Below, piece by piece: positions 18,647 through 26,924 of a stretch of 64,000 bases of DNA. Made by a program: the position numbers and the translations under genes. Under the pieces are notes generated by a model. That model was given only the letters and a program-made list of their open reading frames with translations. It was not told the origin of the DNA and made no database searches. The stretch comes from Streptomyces sp. NBC_01445. GTDB taxonomy: Bacteria; Actinomycetota; Actinomycetes; Streptomycetales; Streptomycetaceae. The first letter of the stretch is position 1, and every line of letters starts with the position of its first letter. The DNA lies in NCBI RefSeq assembly GCF_035918235.1, contig NZ_CP109485.1:6197001-6261000 (forward strand), read 5' to 3'.

Positions 18647-19801
18647 ATGTCGGGCCCCGAGTTGTTCTCCCGGCCCCGCCGCTTCGGCCGCGGGGCGGCC
18701 CTGACATTGGTCTTCGCGAGCGTCCTCGCGACCGGCGTCGCGACGGGTTCGTGGAGCGCCGACGGCCACAAGTCCGAGGAGCTTCCGGTCGGTTCGGCCA
18801 CCGGCGCCGGACACGAGGACGTGAGAGACGCGGCCGCCGGGGCGATGGCCGACGGCAAGTCCCCCACGCAGGCTGCCGAGGAGGCCGTCAGCCGCAGCGG
18901 AGACCGCTGGGGCGCGGTGTACTCGCAGGGTGAGTACAAGGAGTTCGAGCAGGAACTCGACGGCCAGTACACGGGCGTCGGCCTCTGGGCCCGGCGCACC
19001 GCCGACGGCCGCATCGAGGTCTCCAAGGTCGGTTCCGGGTCCCCCGCGGCCCATGCGGGCGTGCGCCCCGGCGACCGGCTCCGCACCGTCGACGGCCGTC
19101 CCGTCGACGGCCGCCCCGTCACCGAGGTCGTCTCCCTGCTGCGCGGTGAGCACGCGGGGACGGCGGTCCGGCTCGGCCTGGAGCGCGGCACGCGCGCATG
19201 GACCGAGATCCTGCGCCGGGCCAACCTCGCCACCGAGTCCGTCAGCGTCTCCCGCCTCCCCGGCGGCACCGTCCTGATCAAGGTCGCGGCCTTCACCAAG
19301 GGCTCGGGCGAGCGCGTACGGTCCGCCGTGCGCGACGCCCCCCACGGCGACGGCGTCCTCCTCGACCTGCGCGGCAATTCCGGCGGCCTGGTCACGGAGG
19401 CGGTCACCGCGGCGTCGGCGTTCTTCGACGGCGGGCTCGTGGCGACGTACGACGTACGCGGACGGCAGCGCGCCCTGCACGCCGAGCGTGGCGGCGACAC
19501 CTCCAGACCTGTCGTCGCGCTCGTCGACAGCGGCACGATGAGTGCCGCCGAGCTGCTCACCGGGGCCCTCCAGGACCGCGGCCGCGCGGTCGTCGTGGGC
19601 TCGAAGACCTTCGGCAAGGGTTCGGTCCAGATGCCGAGCCGGCTCCCGGACGGTTCCGTGGCCGAGCTGACCGTCGGCCACTACCGCACCCCCACCGGCC
19701 GCGGCGTCGACGGCCGGGGCATCACCCCCGACCTCGAGGCCGATGAGGGCGCGCGACAGCGGGCCGAGACAGTATTGAGTGGCCTCGGGGACCCCTCGTA
19801 G
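18647..19801 (+). CDS. S41-family C-terminal processing peptidase with PDZ domain
   Basis: 384 aa from ATG 18647. An N-terminal signal/anchor helix (GAALTLVFASVLATGVATG) exports it. A PDZ domain spans about residues 100-180 (YTGVGLWARR, GSPAAHAGVRPGDRL). The catalytic part has the Ser-Lys dyad of tail-specific proteases: Ser 299 in SGTMSAAELLTG and Lys 324 in SKTFGKGSVQ. The family cuts exported proteins from their C-termini. Its place just after ftsEX and before smpB-ssrA is conserved; a role in maturing a division hydrolase is plausible but unproven. Confidence 0.9.
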   Translation: MSGPELFSRPRRFGRGAALTLVFASVLATGVATGSWSADGHKSEELPVGSATGAGHEDVRDAAAGAMADGKSPTQAAEEAVSRSGDRWGAVYSQGEYKEFEQELDGQYTGVGLWARRTADGRIEVSKVGSGSPAAHAGVRPGDRLRTVDGRPVDGRPVTEVVSLLRGEHAGTAVRLGLERGTRAWTEILRRANLATESVSVSRLPGGTVLIKVAAFTKGSGERVRSAVRDAPHGDGVLLDLRGNSGGLVTEAVTAASAFFDGGLVATYDVRGRQRALHAERGGDTSRPVVALVDSGTMSAAELLTGALQDRGRAVVVGSKTFGKGSVQMPSRLPDGSVAELTVGHYRTPTGRGVDGRGITPDLEADEGARQRAETVLSGLGDPS

Positions 19802-19819
19802 TGCGAAAATGGCTGCACT

Positions 19820-20368
19820 ATGGCTAAGGGAATGTTCGTACCGAAGGAATCACAGCCCAAGCAGGGCGCGTCCGGGAAGTCCGGCAAGGACAAGGACGGC
19901 AAGCGCAAGATCGTCGCGCAGAACAAGAAGGCCCGGCACGACTACGCCATCGTCGACACGTACGAGGCGGGCATCGTCCTGACCGGCACCGAGGTGAAGT
20001 CGCTGCGGCAGGGCCGTGCCTCGCTGGTCGACGGCTTCGTCCAGATCGACAGGAACGAGGCGTGGCTGCACAACGCCCACATCCCCGAGTACAGCCAGGG
20101 CACCTGGACCAACCACTCCGTGCGCCGCAAGCGCAAGCTGCTCCTGCACCGCGAGGAGATCGACAAGCTGGAGTCGAAGTCCCAGGAGACCGGGCACACG
20201 ATCGTGCCGCTGGCGATCTACTTCAAGGACGGCCGGGCGAAGGCCGAGATCGCGCTCGCCAGGGGCAAGAAGGAGTACGACAAGCGGCAGACGCTGCGCG
20301 AGCAGCAGGACCGCCGGGAGTCGGACCGCGCCATCGCGGCGGCGAAGCGGAGGCAGCGGGGCGCGTAG
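19820..20368 (+). CDS. smpB: SsrA-binding protein SmpB
   Basis: 182 aa from ATG 19820. SmpB binds the tRNA-like part of tmRNA and brings it to stalled ribosomes. Core motifs: [35 protein letters not shown], the [10 protein letters not shown] stretch and a basic C-terminal tail ([17 protein letters not shown]) that enters the empty mRNA channel. About 30 extra Lys/Gly-rich residues precede the core compared with the usual 160-aa form; a later start is possible but none has a better ribosome site. It lies directly upstream of ssrA, its RNA partner. Confidence 0.95.
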   Translation: MAKGMFVPKESQPKQGASGKSGKDKDGKRKIVAQNKKARHDYAIVDTYEAGIVLTGTEVKSLRQGRASLVDGFVQIDRNEAWLHNAHIPEYSQGTWTNHSVRRKRKLLLHREEIDKLESKSQETGHTIVPLAIYFKDGRAKAEIALARGKKEYDKRQTLREQQDRRESDRAIAAAKRRQRGA

Positions 20369-20391
20369 GTGGTCGGCCCGCGGGAATAGGC

Positions 20392-20421
20392 TGGCACCGG
20401 CGTGTGCTGTTCACGTACGAT
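20392..20421 (+). promoter_or_regulatory. possible ssrA promoter
   Basis: TGGCAC and TACGAT are separated by 18 bp, a fair match to a housekeeping promoter. A transcript starting near 20428 would leave a leader of about 50 nt to be trimmed from the mature tmRNA 5' end at 20481. Confidence 0.4.
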
Positions 20422-20480
20422 GGCATCAGCACCTCACAGCGGGTGTGTGGGTCGAAAGACCTGATTTGAAAAATCAACAT

Positions 20481-20866
20481 GGGGATGATCGGTTTCGACA
20501 GCGGCTGTCGAAGCAGGGGAAGCGAGCCGAGGAAGCGGCAATGATCTCGTAAACCATATGTCGCAACCAATAATCGCCAATTCCAAGAGCGATTCCCAGT
20601 CCTTCGCCCTCGCTGCCTAATAAGCAGTGACTGAAGGACCCTAAAAGGGTGTCAGCCCGGGGGTGTTCCCGACCCGGATCCTGGCATAATCTAGGGAACT
20701 AAACCGCCGAGCCCGGTCACGGGGTTCGGTGGGAAATCAAACAGTGGCTGAGCCCGTCGGAGACTTGTTCGCGTGATCTCCGGGGCTGAGAAAATCGAAG
20801 CGAACTGCGCTCGGAGAAGCCCTGATTCTGCACCGTTGGACGCGGGTTCGATTCCCGCCATCTCCA
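20481..20866 (+). ncRNA. ssrA: transfer-messenger RNA (tmRNA)
   Basis: Rescues stalled ribosomes by acting as alanyl-tRNA and then as a short message. The ends pair as a 7-bp acceptor stem, ggggatg with catctcc at 20859-20865, and a T-arm sequence (gggttcgattccc) precedes it. The resume codon GCC at 20576 opens the tag ANSKSDSQSFALAA, ending in tandem TAA TAA stops at 20618. The hydrophobic ALAA end is the usual protease degron. The CCA end is not encoded (discriminator A, then CAA), so it must be added after transcription. Length about 386 nt, normal for the genus. A hairpin terminator follows. Confidence 0.96.
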
Positions 20867-20884
20867 CAAACCCCATGTGAGACG

Positions 20885-20914
20885 AAGGCCCGGCTGACAC
20901 ACAGCCGGGCCTTT
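20885..20914 (+). terminator. intrinsic terminator of ssrA
   Basis: An 11-bp perfect stem, aaggcccggct/agccgggcctt, with a 7-nt loop and trailing T residues, 19 bases after the tmRNA 3' end. Confidence 0.85.
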
Positions 20915-20973
20915 GTCGTTGTGTGGCCCGGCTCCATATCGGGGGTCCCGGCCCGTCTCTACGGTCCCTTCCC

Positions 20974-21960
20974 ATGACACCGACCAGAGCCGCAACACCC
21001 CCACGTCTCATGTTCGTGGCCCTCATCGCCGCCCTCCTGTCCGTCTTCCTGCCCGCGCCCCGCGCCGACGCCGCTGCGGCGATTCAGGAAGTCACCGGCT
21101 TCGGGACCAACCCCGGCGCCCTCAAGATGAACCGCTACGTGCCCGACGGGCTGCCCGCCGGGCGACCGGTCGTCGTCGCCCTGCACGGGTGCACGCAGAA
21201 CGCCTCCGGCTACGGCACCGGCAGCGGCTGGACCGAGCTCGCCGACCGGTGGGGCTTCTCCGTCGTGCTGCCGCAGCAGCAGTCCGCGAACAACGCGTCC
21301 TCCTGCTTCAACTGGTTCCAGGCCGGCGACATCGAACGCGGCCAGGGCGAGGCCGCCTCCGTCGCGCAGATGGTCGACCGCCAGCTCACCGACGCCTCGG
21401 GCGACCCCGCGAGGGTCTACGTCACCGGGCTGAGCGCAGGCGGCGGCATGACCTCCGTGATGATGGCCGCGTACCCCGAGAAGTTCGCCGCCGGAGGTGT
21501 CGTCGCCGGGCTGCCCTACGGGTGCGCGGCCGCCGCCGGGTCGCCGTATGTGTGCATGTACGTGGGTGCCACGCAGACCGCACAGCAGTGGGGCGACCGC
21601 GTGCGAGCGGCGCGGCCCGGGTATGCCGGGCCCTGGCCGCGGCTGACCGTCTTCCAGGGCAGTGCCGACTACACCGTGAAGCCCGTGAACATGACCGACC
21701 TGATGAAGCAGTGGACCGACGTCCAGGGCGCCGATCAGGTCGCCGACGTCAGCGACAGCGTGGCCGGGTATCCGCACCAGGTCTTCCGCCGGGCCGACGG
21801 GAGCGCGGCCGTGGAGACGTACAGCATGACGGGGATGGGGCACGGGCAGCCCGTCGATCCGGGGAGCGGGGCCGCGCAGTGCGGGACCGCGGGCGCCTAC
21901 ATCCTCGATGTGAACCTGTGCGCGGCCTACGCGATGGGCCGCTCGTGGGGACTCGGCTGA
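20974..21960 (+). CDS. secreted PHB-depolymerase-family esterase
   Basis: 328 aa from ATG 20974, which begins a clear signal peptide (LMFVALIAALLSVFLPAPRADAA removed near AA-AI); the earlier ATG at 20923 would only add Gly/Pro-rich sequence. Alpha/beta hydrolase of the polyhydroxybutyrate depolymerase/feruloyl esterase-like group: oxyanion HGCTQNASGY, nucleophile Ser 154 in GLSAGGG, probable Asp in GSADYTV and His in GMGHGQPVD. Several Cys pairs suggest disulphides outside the cell. Substrate uncertain: short polyesters or plant cell-wall esters. Monocistronic. Confidence 0.85.
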   Translation: MTPTRAATPPRLMFVALIAALLSVFLPAPRADAAAAIQEVTGFGTNPGALKMNRYVPDGLPAGRPVVVALHGCTQNASGYGTGSGWTELADRWGFSVVLPQQQSANNASSCFNWFQAGDIERGQGEAASVAQMVDRQLTDASGDPARVYVTGLSAGGGMTSVMMAAYPEKFAAGGVVAGLPYGCAAAAGSPYVCMYVGATQTAQQWGDRVRAARPGYAGPWPRLTVFQGSADYTVKPVNMTDLMKQWTDVQGADQVADVSDSVAGYPHQVFRRADGSAAVETYSMTGMGHGQPVDPGSGAAQCGTAGAYILDVNLCAAYAMGRSWGLG

Positions 21961-22004
21961 CGCACTCTGTCCCCGGGCGCCACGATCGGGGATGCTCCTG
22001 AGGC

Positions 22005-23624
22005 ATGAGTAGACCCGACGGACCTGTGAGACGACTCCTCAATCCCCTTGCACGTCAACGGCGTTACCTCGTCTGGCCCGCCCTCGTCGCGCTCGCGGCG
22101 GGCCTGACCTGGGGCTCACCGGCCGGTGCCGACGGCGACAGCACCGGCCTCCCCGAGGCCATCGACACCATCCTCGGCGACCCGTCCATGGAGGGCGGCG
22201 CGGCGAGCGTCGTCGTCGCCGACGCCCGGAGCGGCGACATCATCTACCAGCACAATCCCACCGGACGCCTGATGCCCGCGTCCAACACCAAGCTCCTCAC
22301 CTCGACCGCCGCGACGGAACTCCTCGGCACCGGCTACCGGTTCACCACCGACGTGCTCGGCGACGGGCGGCGGCGGGGGAGCGTCCTCGACGGCGATCTG
22401 TATCTGCGCGGCACCGGCGACCCGACCGCTCTCGCCAAGGACTACGACGAACTCGCCGCCAAGGTCGCCGCGTCGGGTGTGAGGTCGGTCAGCGGTCGCC
22501 TCGTCGCCGACGACACCGCGTTCGACGGCCAGCGCCTCGGCCGCTCCTGGGCCGCCGACGACGAGTCCTCGTACTACTCGGCGCAGATCTCCGCCCTGAG
22601 CGTCGCGCCCGACACCGACTACGACACCGGGACGGTGATCGTCGAGGCCGCGCCGGGCGCGAAGGCCGGGGACAAGCCGAAGATCACCGTCACGCCGAAA
22701 ACGCACTACGTCGACATCGACGTGCGGGCCACGACCGTCGCGGCCGGCGGTGACGACAGTCTCACCGTCGAGCGGCAGCACGGCACGAACACCGTCACCG
22801 TCAGCGGCACGGTTCCCGTCGACGGGGGTACCACGAAGGAGTGGGTCACCGTCTGGGAGCCCACCGGTTACGCGGCCTCCGTCTTCCGTGACGCGCTCGC
22901 CGCGCACGGCGTGAAGGTGTCGGGCGGCACGAAGCTCGGGCGTGCCACCCCGACGGGCGCCGTGCGGCTCGCCACGCACGACTCCATGCCCCTGAAGGAC
23001 CTGCTGATCCCCTTCATGAAGCTGAGCAACAACATGCACGCCGAGATCCTCACCAAGGCCATGGGCGCGAAGGCAACCGGTCGCGCGGGAACCTGGGACG
23101 ACGGGCTCGCGGCGATCAGCGGCTATCTGAAGGGCGTCGGCGTCGACACCGGGCGGCTGCGCCAGGCCGACGGGTCCGGGCTCTCCCGGATGGACAACAT
23201 CCCGGCGGGCCAGATCGCGAAGCTGCTGCTCGCGGTGCGCGCCGAGCCGTGGTTCGGCGACTGGTACAAGGCGCTGCCGGTGGCCTGCGACCCGGACCGG
23301 TTCGTCGGCGGGACGCTGCGCTCGCGGATGTGCAGGACACCGGCCGCGCTCAACGCCCGCGGCAAGACGGGCTCCCTGACCGGCGCGTCCGCGCTCTCCG
23401 GCTACGTGAAGGACACCGGGGGACGTGAACTCGTCTACAGCATCGTCCAGAACAACTACCTGGTCGATTCGGTGAAGCCCCTTGAGGACGCGATCGTGGT
23501 GACGCTCGCGAAGTCCGACGCGGACGCGGCGGTGGCGGTGAAGCCGCGCTCCCTGCGCTCCGTGCCGGTCTCCGAACGCAAGGGCGACCTGGAGTGCTCG
23601 TGGCGTAAACCGGCGGTGTGCTGA
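22005..23624 (+). CDS. D-alanyl-D-alanine carboxypeptidase/endopeptidase, PBP4 (DacB) type
   Basis: 539 aa from ATG 22005 behind TGAGG. After a basic start and one signal helix (YLVWPALVALAAGLTWG) it is a peptidase S13 penicillin-binding protein: catalytic SNTK at residues 93-96, SNN in MKLSNNMHAEI and KTGS in ARGKTGSLTGAS. It cleaves D-Ala from stem peptides or their 4-3 cross-links outside the membrane. The PBP4 insert domain lies between the SxxK and SxN motifs. Transcribed alone; the stop is only 13 bp from the end of the convergent MFS gene. Confidence 0.93.
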   Translation: MSRPDGPVRRLLNPLARQRRYLVWPALVALAAGLTWGSPAGADGDSTGLPEAIDTILGDPSMEGGAASVVVADARSGDIIYQHNPTGRLMPASNTKLLTSTAATELLGTGYRFTTDVLGDGRRRGSVLDGDLYLRGTGDPTALAKDYDELAAKVAASGVRSVSGRLVADDTAFDGQRLGRSWAADDESSYYSAQISALSVAPDTDYDTGTVIVEAAPGAKAGDKPKITVTPKTHYVDIDVRATTVAAGGDDSLTVERQHGTNTVTVSGTVPVDGGTTKEWVTVWEPTGYAASVFRDALAAHGVKVSGGTKLGRATPTGAVRLATHDSMPLKDLLIPFMKLSNNMHAEILTKAMGAKATGRAGTWDDGLAAISGYLKGVGVDTGRLRQADGSGLSRMDNIPAGQIAKLLLAVRAEPWFGDWYKALPVACDPDRFVGGTLRSRMCRTPAALNARGKTGSLTGASALSGYVKDTGGRELVYSIVQNNYLVDSVKPLEDAIVVTLAKSDADAAVAVKPRSLRSVPVSERKGDLECSWRKPAVC

Positions 23625-23637
23625 CGGCTGCGGGTGA

Positions 23638-24894
23638 CTACGTACGGTCGCGTGCGCCGCTGCGTACGTAACCGATGAGCGCCAGTACGAGCGCGCACGC
23701 CGACGCGGCGGCCGGGACCGCGTAACCCGCGGTGGGGCCGAGTCGCTCCACCGCGGTGCCGCCCGCCGCCGCGCCGCAGGCGATGCCCCCGAGCAGACCG
23801 GTCACGGCGAGGGTCATGCCCTCGTTCAACTGGCCCTCGGGGGTGCGGGCCTGGACCAGCGTCATGCCCGTGACCATCGTCGGGGCCGTCGCCATGCCGG
23901 CCACAAGGAGAGCCCCGGCGACCGCAAGGAGAGAGCCGGTGAGCGCCGCGAGCAGGGGGAGGGCCAGCAGGACGGTCATCGCGGCGACGCACCACGGGTG
24001 GCGCCGCGCCGCGGGACCGGCAGGCCGTACGGCCCCGTAGACCAGCCCCGCCACACAGGAACCGGCCGCCTGGAGTGCGAGGACCGCGCCGGCCGCCGCC
24101 TTGTGGCCGCCCTCGTCCGCGAACCCGATCGTGACCACCTCCATCGAGCCGAACACGGCGCCGGTGGCGAGGAACGACGCCAGGAGCACGGGCATCCCGC
24201 GCGCGCGGAGGGGCGATTTCGTGGCCGTGCGCCCATGGGTGGGCGGTTCCGTGGCGCGCTGCGCGGCGAAGACGAGCACTCCGGTGAGCAGCAGGACCGC
24301 GCCGATCAGGGTGCCGGCCTCCGGGAACAGTGACCCGCACAGGAAGGCGGCGAGCACCGGGCCGAGCATGAAACACAGCTCGTCCGCCGCCTGTTCGAAG
24401 GAGTTCGCGGTGTGCAGGGCAGCCGGGTCGCCCTTGAGGAGATGGGCCCAGCGGGCGCGTGACATGCCGCCCGTGTTGGGCGTGGTGGCCGTAGCAGCGT
24501 AGGCGGCGAAGAGGGTCCAGTCGGGCGCTGCGTAGTGCACACAGAGGAGGAGCGCGAGCGATCCGCAGACCGCGACCGACGTGGCGGGCACGGCGATTCT
24601 GGCCTGCCCGTACCGGTCCACGAGGCGCGCCGTCCACGGGGCGACGATCGCGGTCGCGGCCATCCCGGTCGCGGTGACGGCCCCGGCGAGCGCGTACGAG
24701 CCGCGCGCCCCGGCGATCATGATGACGGCGCTGACGCTGAACATGCCCATGGGGAGCCGGGCGAGGAGGTTCCCGAGCGTGAAGGCGAGCGCGCCGGGGG
24801 TGGAGAGCAGCCGGACGTACGGGGAACGGCTGGGTGGTGGCGGGGCGGTGGAGGTCGGGGGAGCGGTGACGGGCTCGGATATGGCGTCGGGCAT
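23638..24894 (-). CDS. MFS transporter (sugar/drug efflux type)
   Basis: 418 aa from ATG 24894 with about 12 hydrophobic segments. The cytoplasmic loop after helix 2 has the MFS motif A form ARLVDRYGQARI. The N-terminus is Pro/Thr-rich and soluble. The protein probably exports a small molecule. It is divergent from a LysR regulator over 83 bp, the usual layout for a regulator that controls the transporter. Substrate not predictable. Confidence 0.85.
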   Translation of the reverse strand: MPDAISEPVTAPPTSTAPPPPSRSPYVRLLSTPGALAFTLGNLLARLPMGMFSVSAVIMIAGARGSYALAGAVTATGMAATAIVAPWTARLVDRYGQARIAVPATSVAVCGSLALLLCVHYAAPDWTLFAAYAATATTPNTGGMSRARWAHLLKGDPAALHTANSFEQAADELCFMLGPVLAAFLCGSLFPEAGTLIGAVLLLTGVLVFAAQRATEPPTHGRTATKSPLRARGMPVLLASFLATGAVFGSMEVVTIGFADEGGHKAAAGAVLALQAAGSCVAGLVYGAVRPAGPAARRHPWCVAAMTVLLALPLLAALTGSLLAVAGALLVAGMATAPTMVTGMTLVQARTPEGQLNEGMTLAVTGLLGGIACGAAAGGTAVERLGPTAGYAVPAAASACALVLALIGYVRSGARDRT

Positions 24895-24977
24895 GTGATC
24901 AGCGTCGCCGCGGGCCGCGCGCCCGGTCCAACACCTTCTCCGTACCGATTCACGCGCCCGCGTTGTAAGTTCGCCGG

Positions 24978-25988
24978 ATGCCCGACCAGCCAGCCGCGCC
25001 CGGCACGCCGGCCCCCGCCCACCTGGAGCCCCGACTGCTGCGCGCGTTCCTCGCCGTCGCCGAGGAACTGCACTTCACCCGCGCCGCCGCCCGGCTCTAC
25101 GTCGCTCAGCAGGCCCTCAGCAGGGACATTCGCCGCCTCGAACGTGAGCTGGGCGTGGAGCTGTTCGCGCGGAGCACGCGCCAGGTCGCCCTGACCGCGG
25201 ACGGTGCGCGGCTGCTGCCGTACGCGCGGCGGGTCCTCGATGCGCAGGACGAACTGCTCGCCGCCTTCGCGCGCCGCCCGGCAGCGGGGACGCGGCCGCT
25301 GCTCGTCGACGTGAACAGCCCCGGCCTCGTCTTCGAGCGCATCCTGGAGCGGGCCCGCGAGTTCGCCCCGGAGTGCGAGCTGATGGCCCGCTACGAGAGC
25401 GGCCTGACCGGCGCCGCCGCCGAGATGACGGCGGGCCGCCTGGACGCGTCGTTCGGGCGGTACGCGGGGCTCGACCCGGCGGTACGGGCGCGCCTTTCGC
25501 AGCAGCCCGTGCGGTACGAGCCGATGACGGTGGTCCTGCCCGGGGACCATCCCCTCGCCGCCCTGGACGCCGTACCGCTCGCGCGGCTCGCGGGCGAGAC
25601 GGTGTACGCGGGCGCGGGCAATCCCCGTACACCGGAGTGGACCGACCTGGCCGGGCGGCTCTTCGAGGGGCGCGGGATAGCGGTCGCTCCCCCCGCGCCG
25701 CTCGCGGTGGGCGTCGAGGAGTTCCGGCGGATCATGGCCAAGACGGGGACGCCGGTGCTCGCCGCGGGGGACTTTCCAGCCATGCCCGGCTCCGTCGTGC
25801 GGCCCCTGACCGACCCCGTACCCCTGTCACCTGTGTCGCTGGTGTGGCCGACGGCGCTCGTGCACCCGGGGATCGACGCGCTCCGTGCGGCGGCGGCCAC
25901 GCTCGCGGAGGAGAACGACTGGCTCCGTAAGCCCCCAGGCGCCTGGATTCCCGGCATAGATGCACTCATCATGATGAGTCGGGACTGA
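24978..25988 (+). CDS. LysR-family transcriptional regulator
   Basis: 336 aa from ATG 24978. The N-terminal winged helix-turn-helix is typical (LLRAFLAVAEELHFTRAAAR, VAQQALSRDIRRLERELGV, FARSTRQVALTADG), followed by an effector-binding domain from about residue 100. It probably controls the divergent MFS gene through the 83-bp shared region 24895-24977. I could not single out a clean T-N11-A palindrome there. Confidence 0.9.
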   Translation: MPDQPAAPGTPAPAHLEPRLLRAFLAVAEELHFTRAAARLYVAQQALSRDIRRLERELGVELFARSTRQVALTADGARLLPYARRVLDAQDELLAAFARRPAAGTRPLLVDVNSPGLVFERILERAREFAPECELMARYESGLTGAAAEMTAGRLDASFGRYAGLDPAVRARLSQQPVRYEPMTVVLPGDHPLAALDAVPLARLAGETVYAGAGNPRTPEWTDLAGRLFEGRGIAVAPPAPLAVGVEEFRRIMAKTGTPVLAAGDFPAMPGSVVRPLTDPVPLSPVSLVWPTALVHPGIDALRAAAATLAEENDWLRKPPGAWIPGIDALIMMSRD

Positions 25989-26029
25989 GGATCGGGCACG
26001 GCTGTCACCCGCGTGCGCTACATTCGTCG

Positions 26030-26062
26030 TCCGAGCGCATTGTGATAAGGGGGGCGCTCGGA
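26030..26062 (+). repeat. inverted repeat in the leader region of the mat operon
   Basis: A 9-bp perfect inverted repeat, tccgagcgc/gcgctcgga, encloses a 15-nt purine-rich loop. TACATT at 26019-26024 just before it could be a -10 box. It may be an operator or an mRNA leader hairpin. Confidence 0.35.
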
Positions 26063-26147
26063 TCGGGTGGGGGCCCGGTCCGAACGACGAGTGCTCGGTA
26101 CGTCGTGCGCGCACCCATGTTCATGTCCTTGGGGGGATGTGCGTACG

Positions 26148-26924
26148 GTGGAACATTGGCGAGAAAATGCCCGTTCTGGGCAGACTCACGATCCTAATGA
26201 AGTGACGGTCCAACTCGACGGCGCAGGACGCCAGTTGGACGAACTGATCGCTGCGCGGCGCGAGGGCGCCGGCGCGGCCGACAAGGAAGTCCCGGTCTTC
26301 GTGGACGACTCGGGACGGCGTAACCGCAGGTACCGCCGCTTCGGCGCGATCATCGGGATGATCTGCGCGGTCTACGCCGTGGTCATCGTGGCGACGCTGC
26401 TCTCCGGAAACTCGAACGCTCCCTGGCTGCCCATCACGGGCCAGGACCGCGACAAGCCCGCGGGCAAGGTGGACACGCCGCCGTTGCCCGCCGACCCGGC
26501 GGCCGAGCCGTCCTCGTCGACGGGAGCCACGGCCGGTCCCAGCGCTTCCGGCACGGGAGCGGTGTCCAGCGAGCCGGGTGCCGGTTCCTCGACCGGGCCC
26601 GAGGGCAGCGAGAGCGCCGAGCCGGACGGCAAGCCCGGCAAGTCGCCCGACCCGAAGCCGTCCGGCGGCCCCGGCAAACCCGACCCGGGCCATTCGCCCG
26701 ACCCGGGCCCCGGACCCTCGGAGGAGCCCAGTTCGCCGGGCCCCGGCGAGCCGTCCCCGTCGGACAGCGGACCGCCCGTCGAGCCGACGGAGTCCCCGGC
26801 CCAGGGCGGCACCGAGACCGTCGCGGCGCTGCCCGTCGAGTCGCCCGTCGAGTCGCCCATCGACCCGAGCCAGAGTCCGGCCGGACCGTCAGCGGCCTCG
26901 TTCCCGGAAAGCGGCATCCTGTAA
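26148..26924 (+). CDS. matA: MatA-like membrane protein with Ser/Pro-rich outer domain
   Basis: 258 aa if started at GTG 26148; GTG 26139 is in frame but only two bases behind the GGGGGG ribosome site. The N-terminal 65 residues are soluble (DPNEVTVQLDGAGRQLDELI), then one membrane helix (FGAIIGMICAVYAVVIVATLL) and about 160 outer residues very rich in Pro, Ser, Gly and Glu (PDPGHSPDPGPGPSEEPSSP), ending ESGIL. The stop TAA is followed directly by the ATG of the polysaccharide synthase/deacetylase gene. The name rests on this order, known for S. lividans matAB, which makes the poly-GlcNAc-type glycan that sticks hyphae into pellets. Biochemical role unclear. Confidence 0.7.
   Translation: MEHWRENARSGQTHDPNEVTVQLDGAGRQLDELIAARREGAGAADKEVPVFVDDSGRRNRRYRRFGAIIGMICAVYAVVIVATLLSGNSNAPWLPITGQDRDKPAGKVDTPPLPADPAAEPSSSTGATAGPSASGTGAVSSEPGAGSSTGPEGSESAEPDGKPGKSPDPKPSGGPGKPDPGHSPDPGPGPSEEPSSPGPGEPSPSDSGPPVEPTESPAQGGTETVAALPVESPVESPIDPSQSPAGPSAASFPESGIL

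Noticed and set aside
26030..26062. A riboswitch before matA
   Set aside because: Only one simple hairpin is visible; it does not show the multi-stem pattern of known riboswitch classes.
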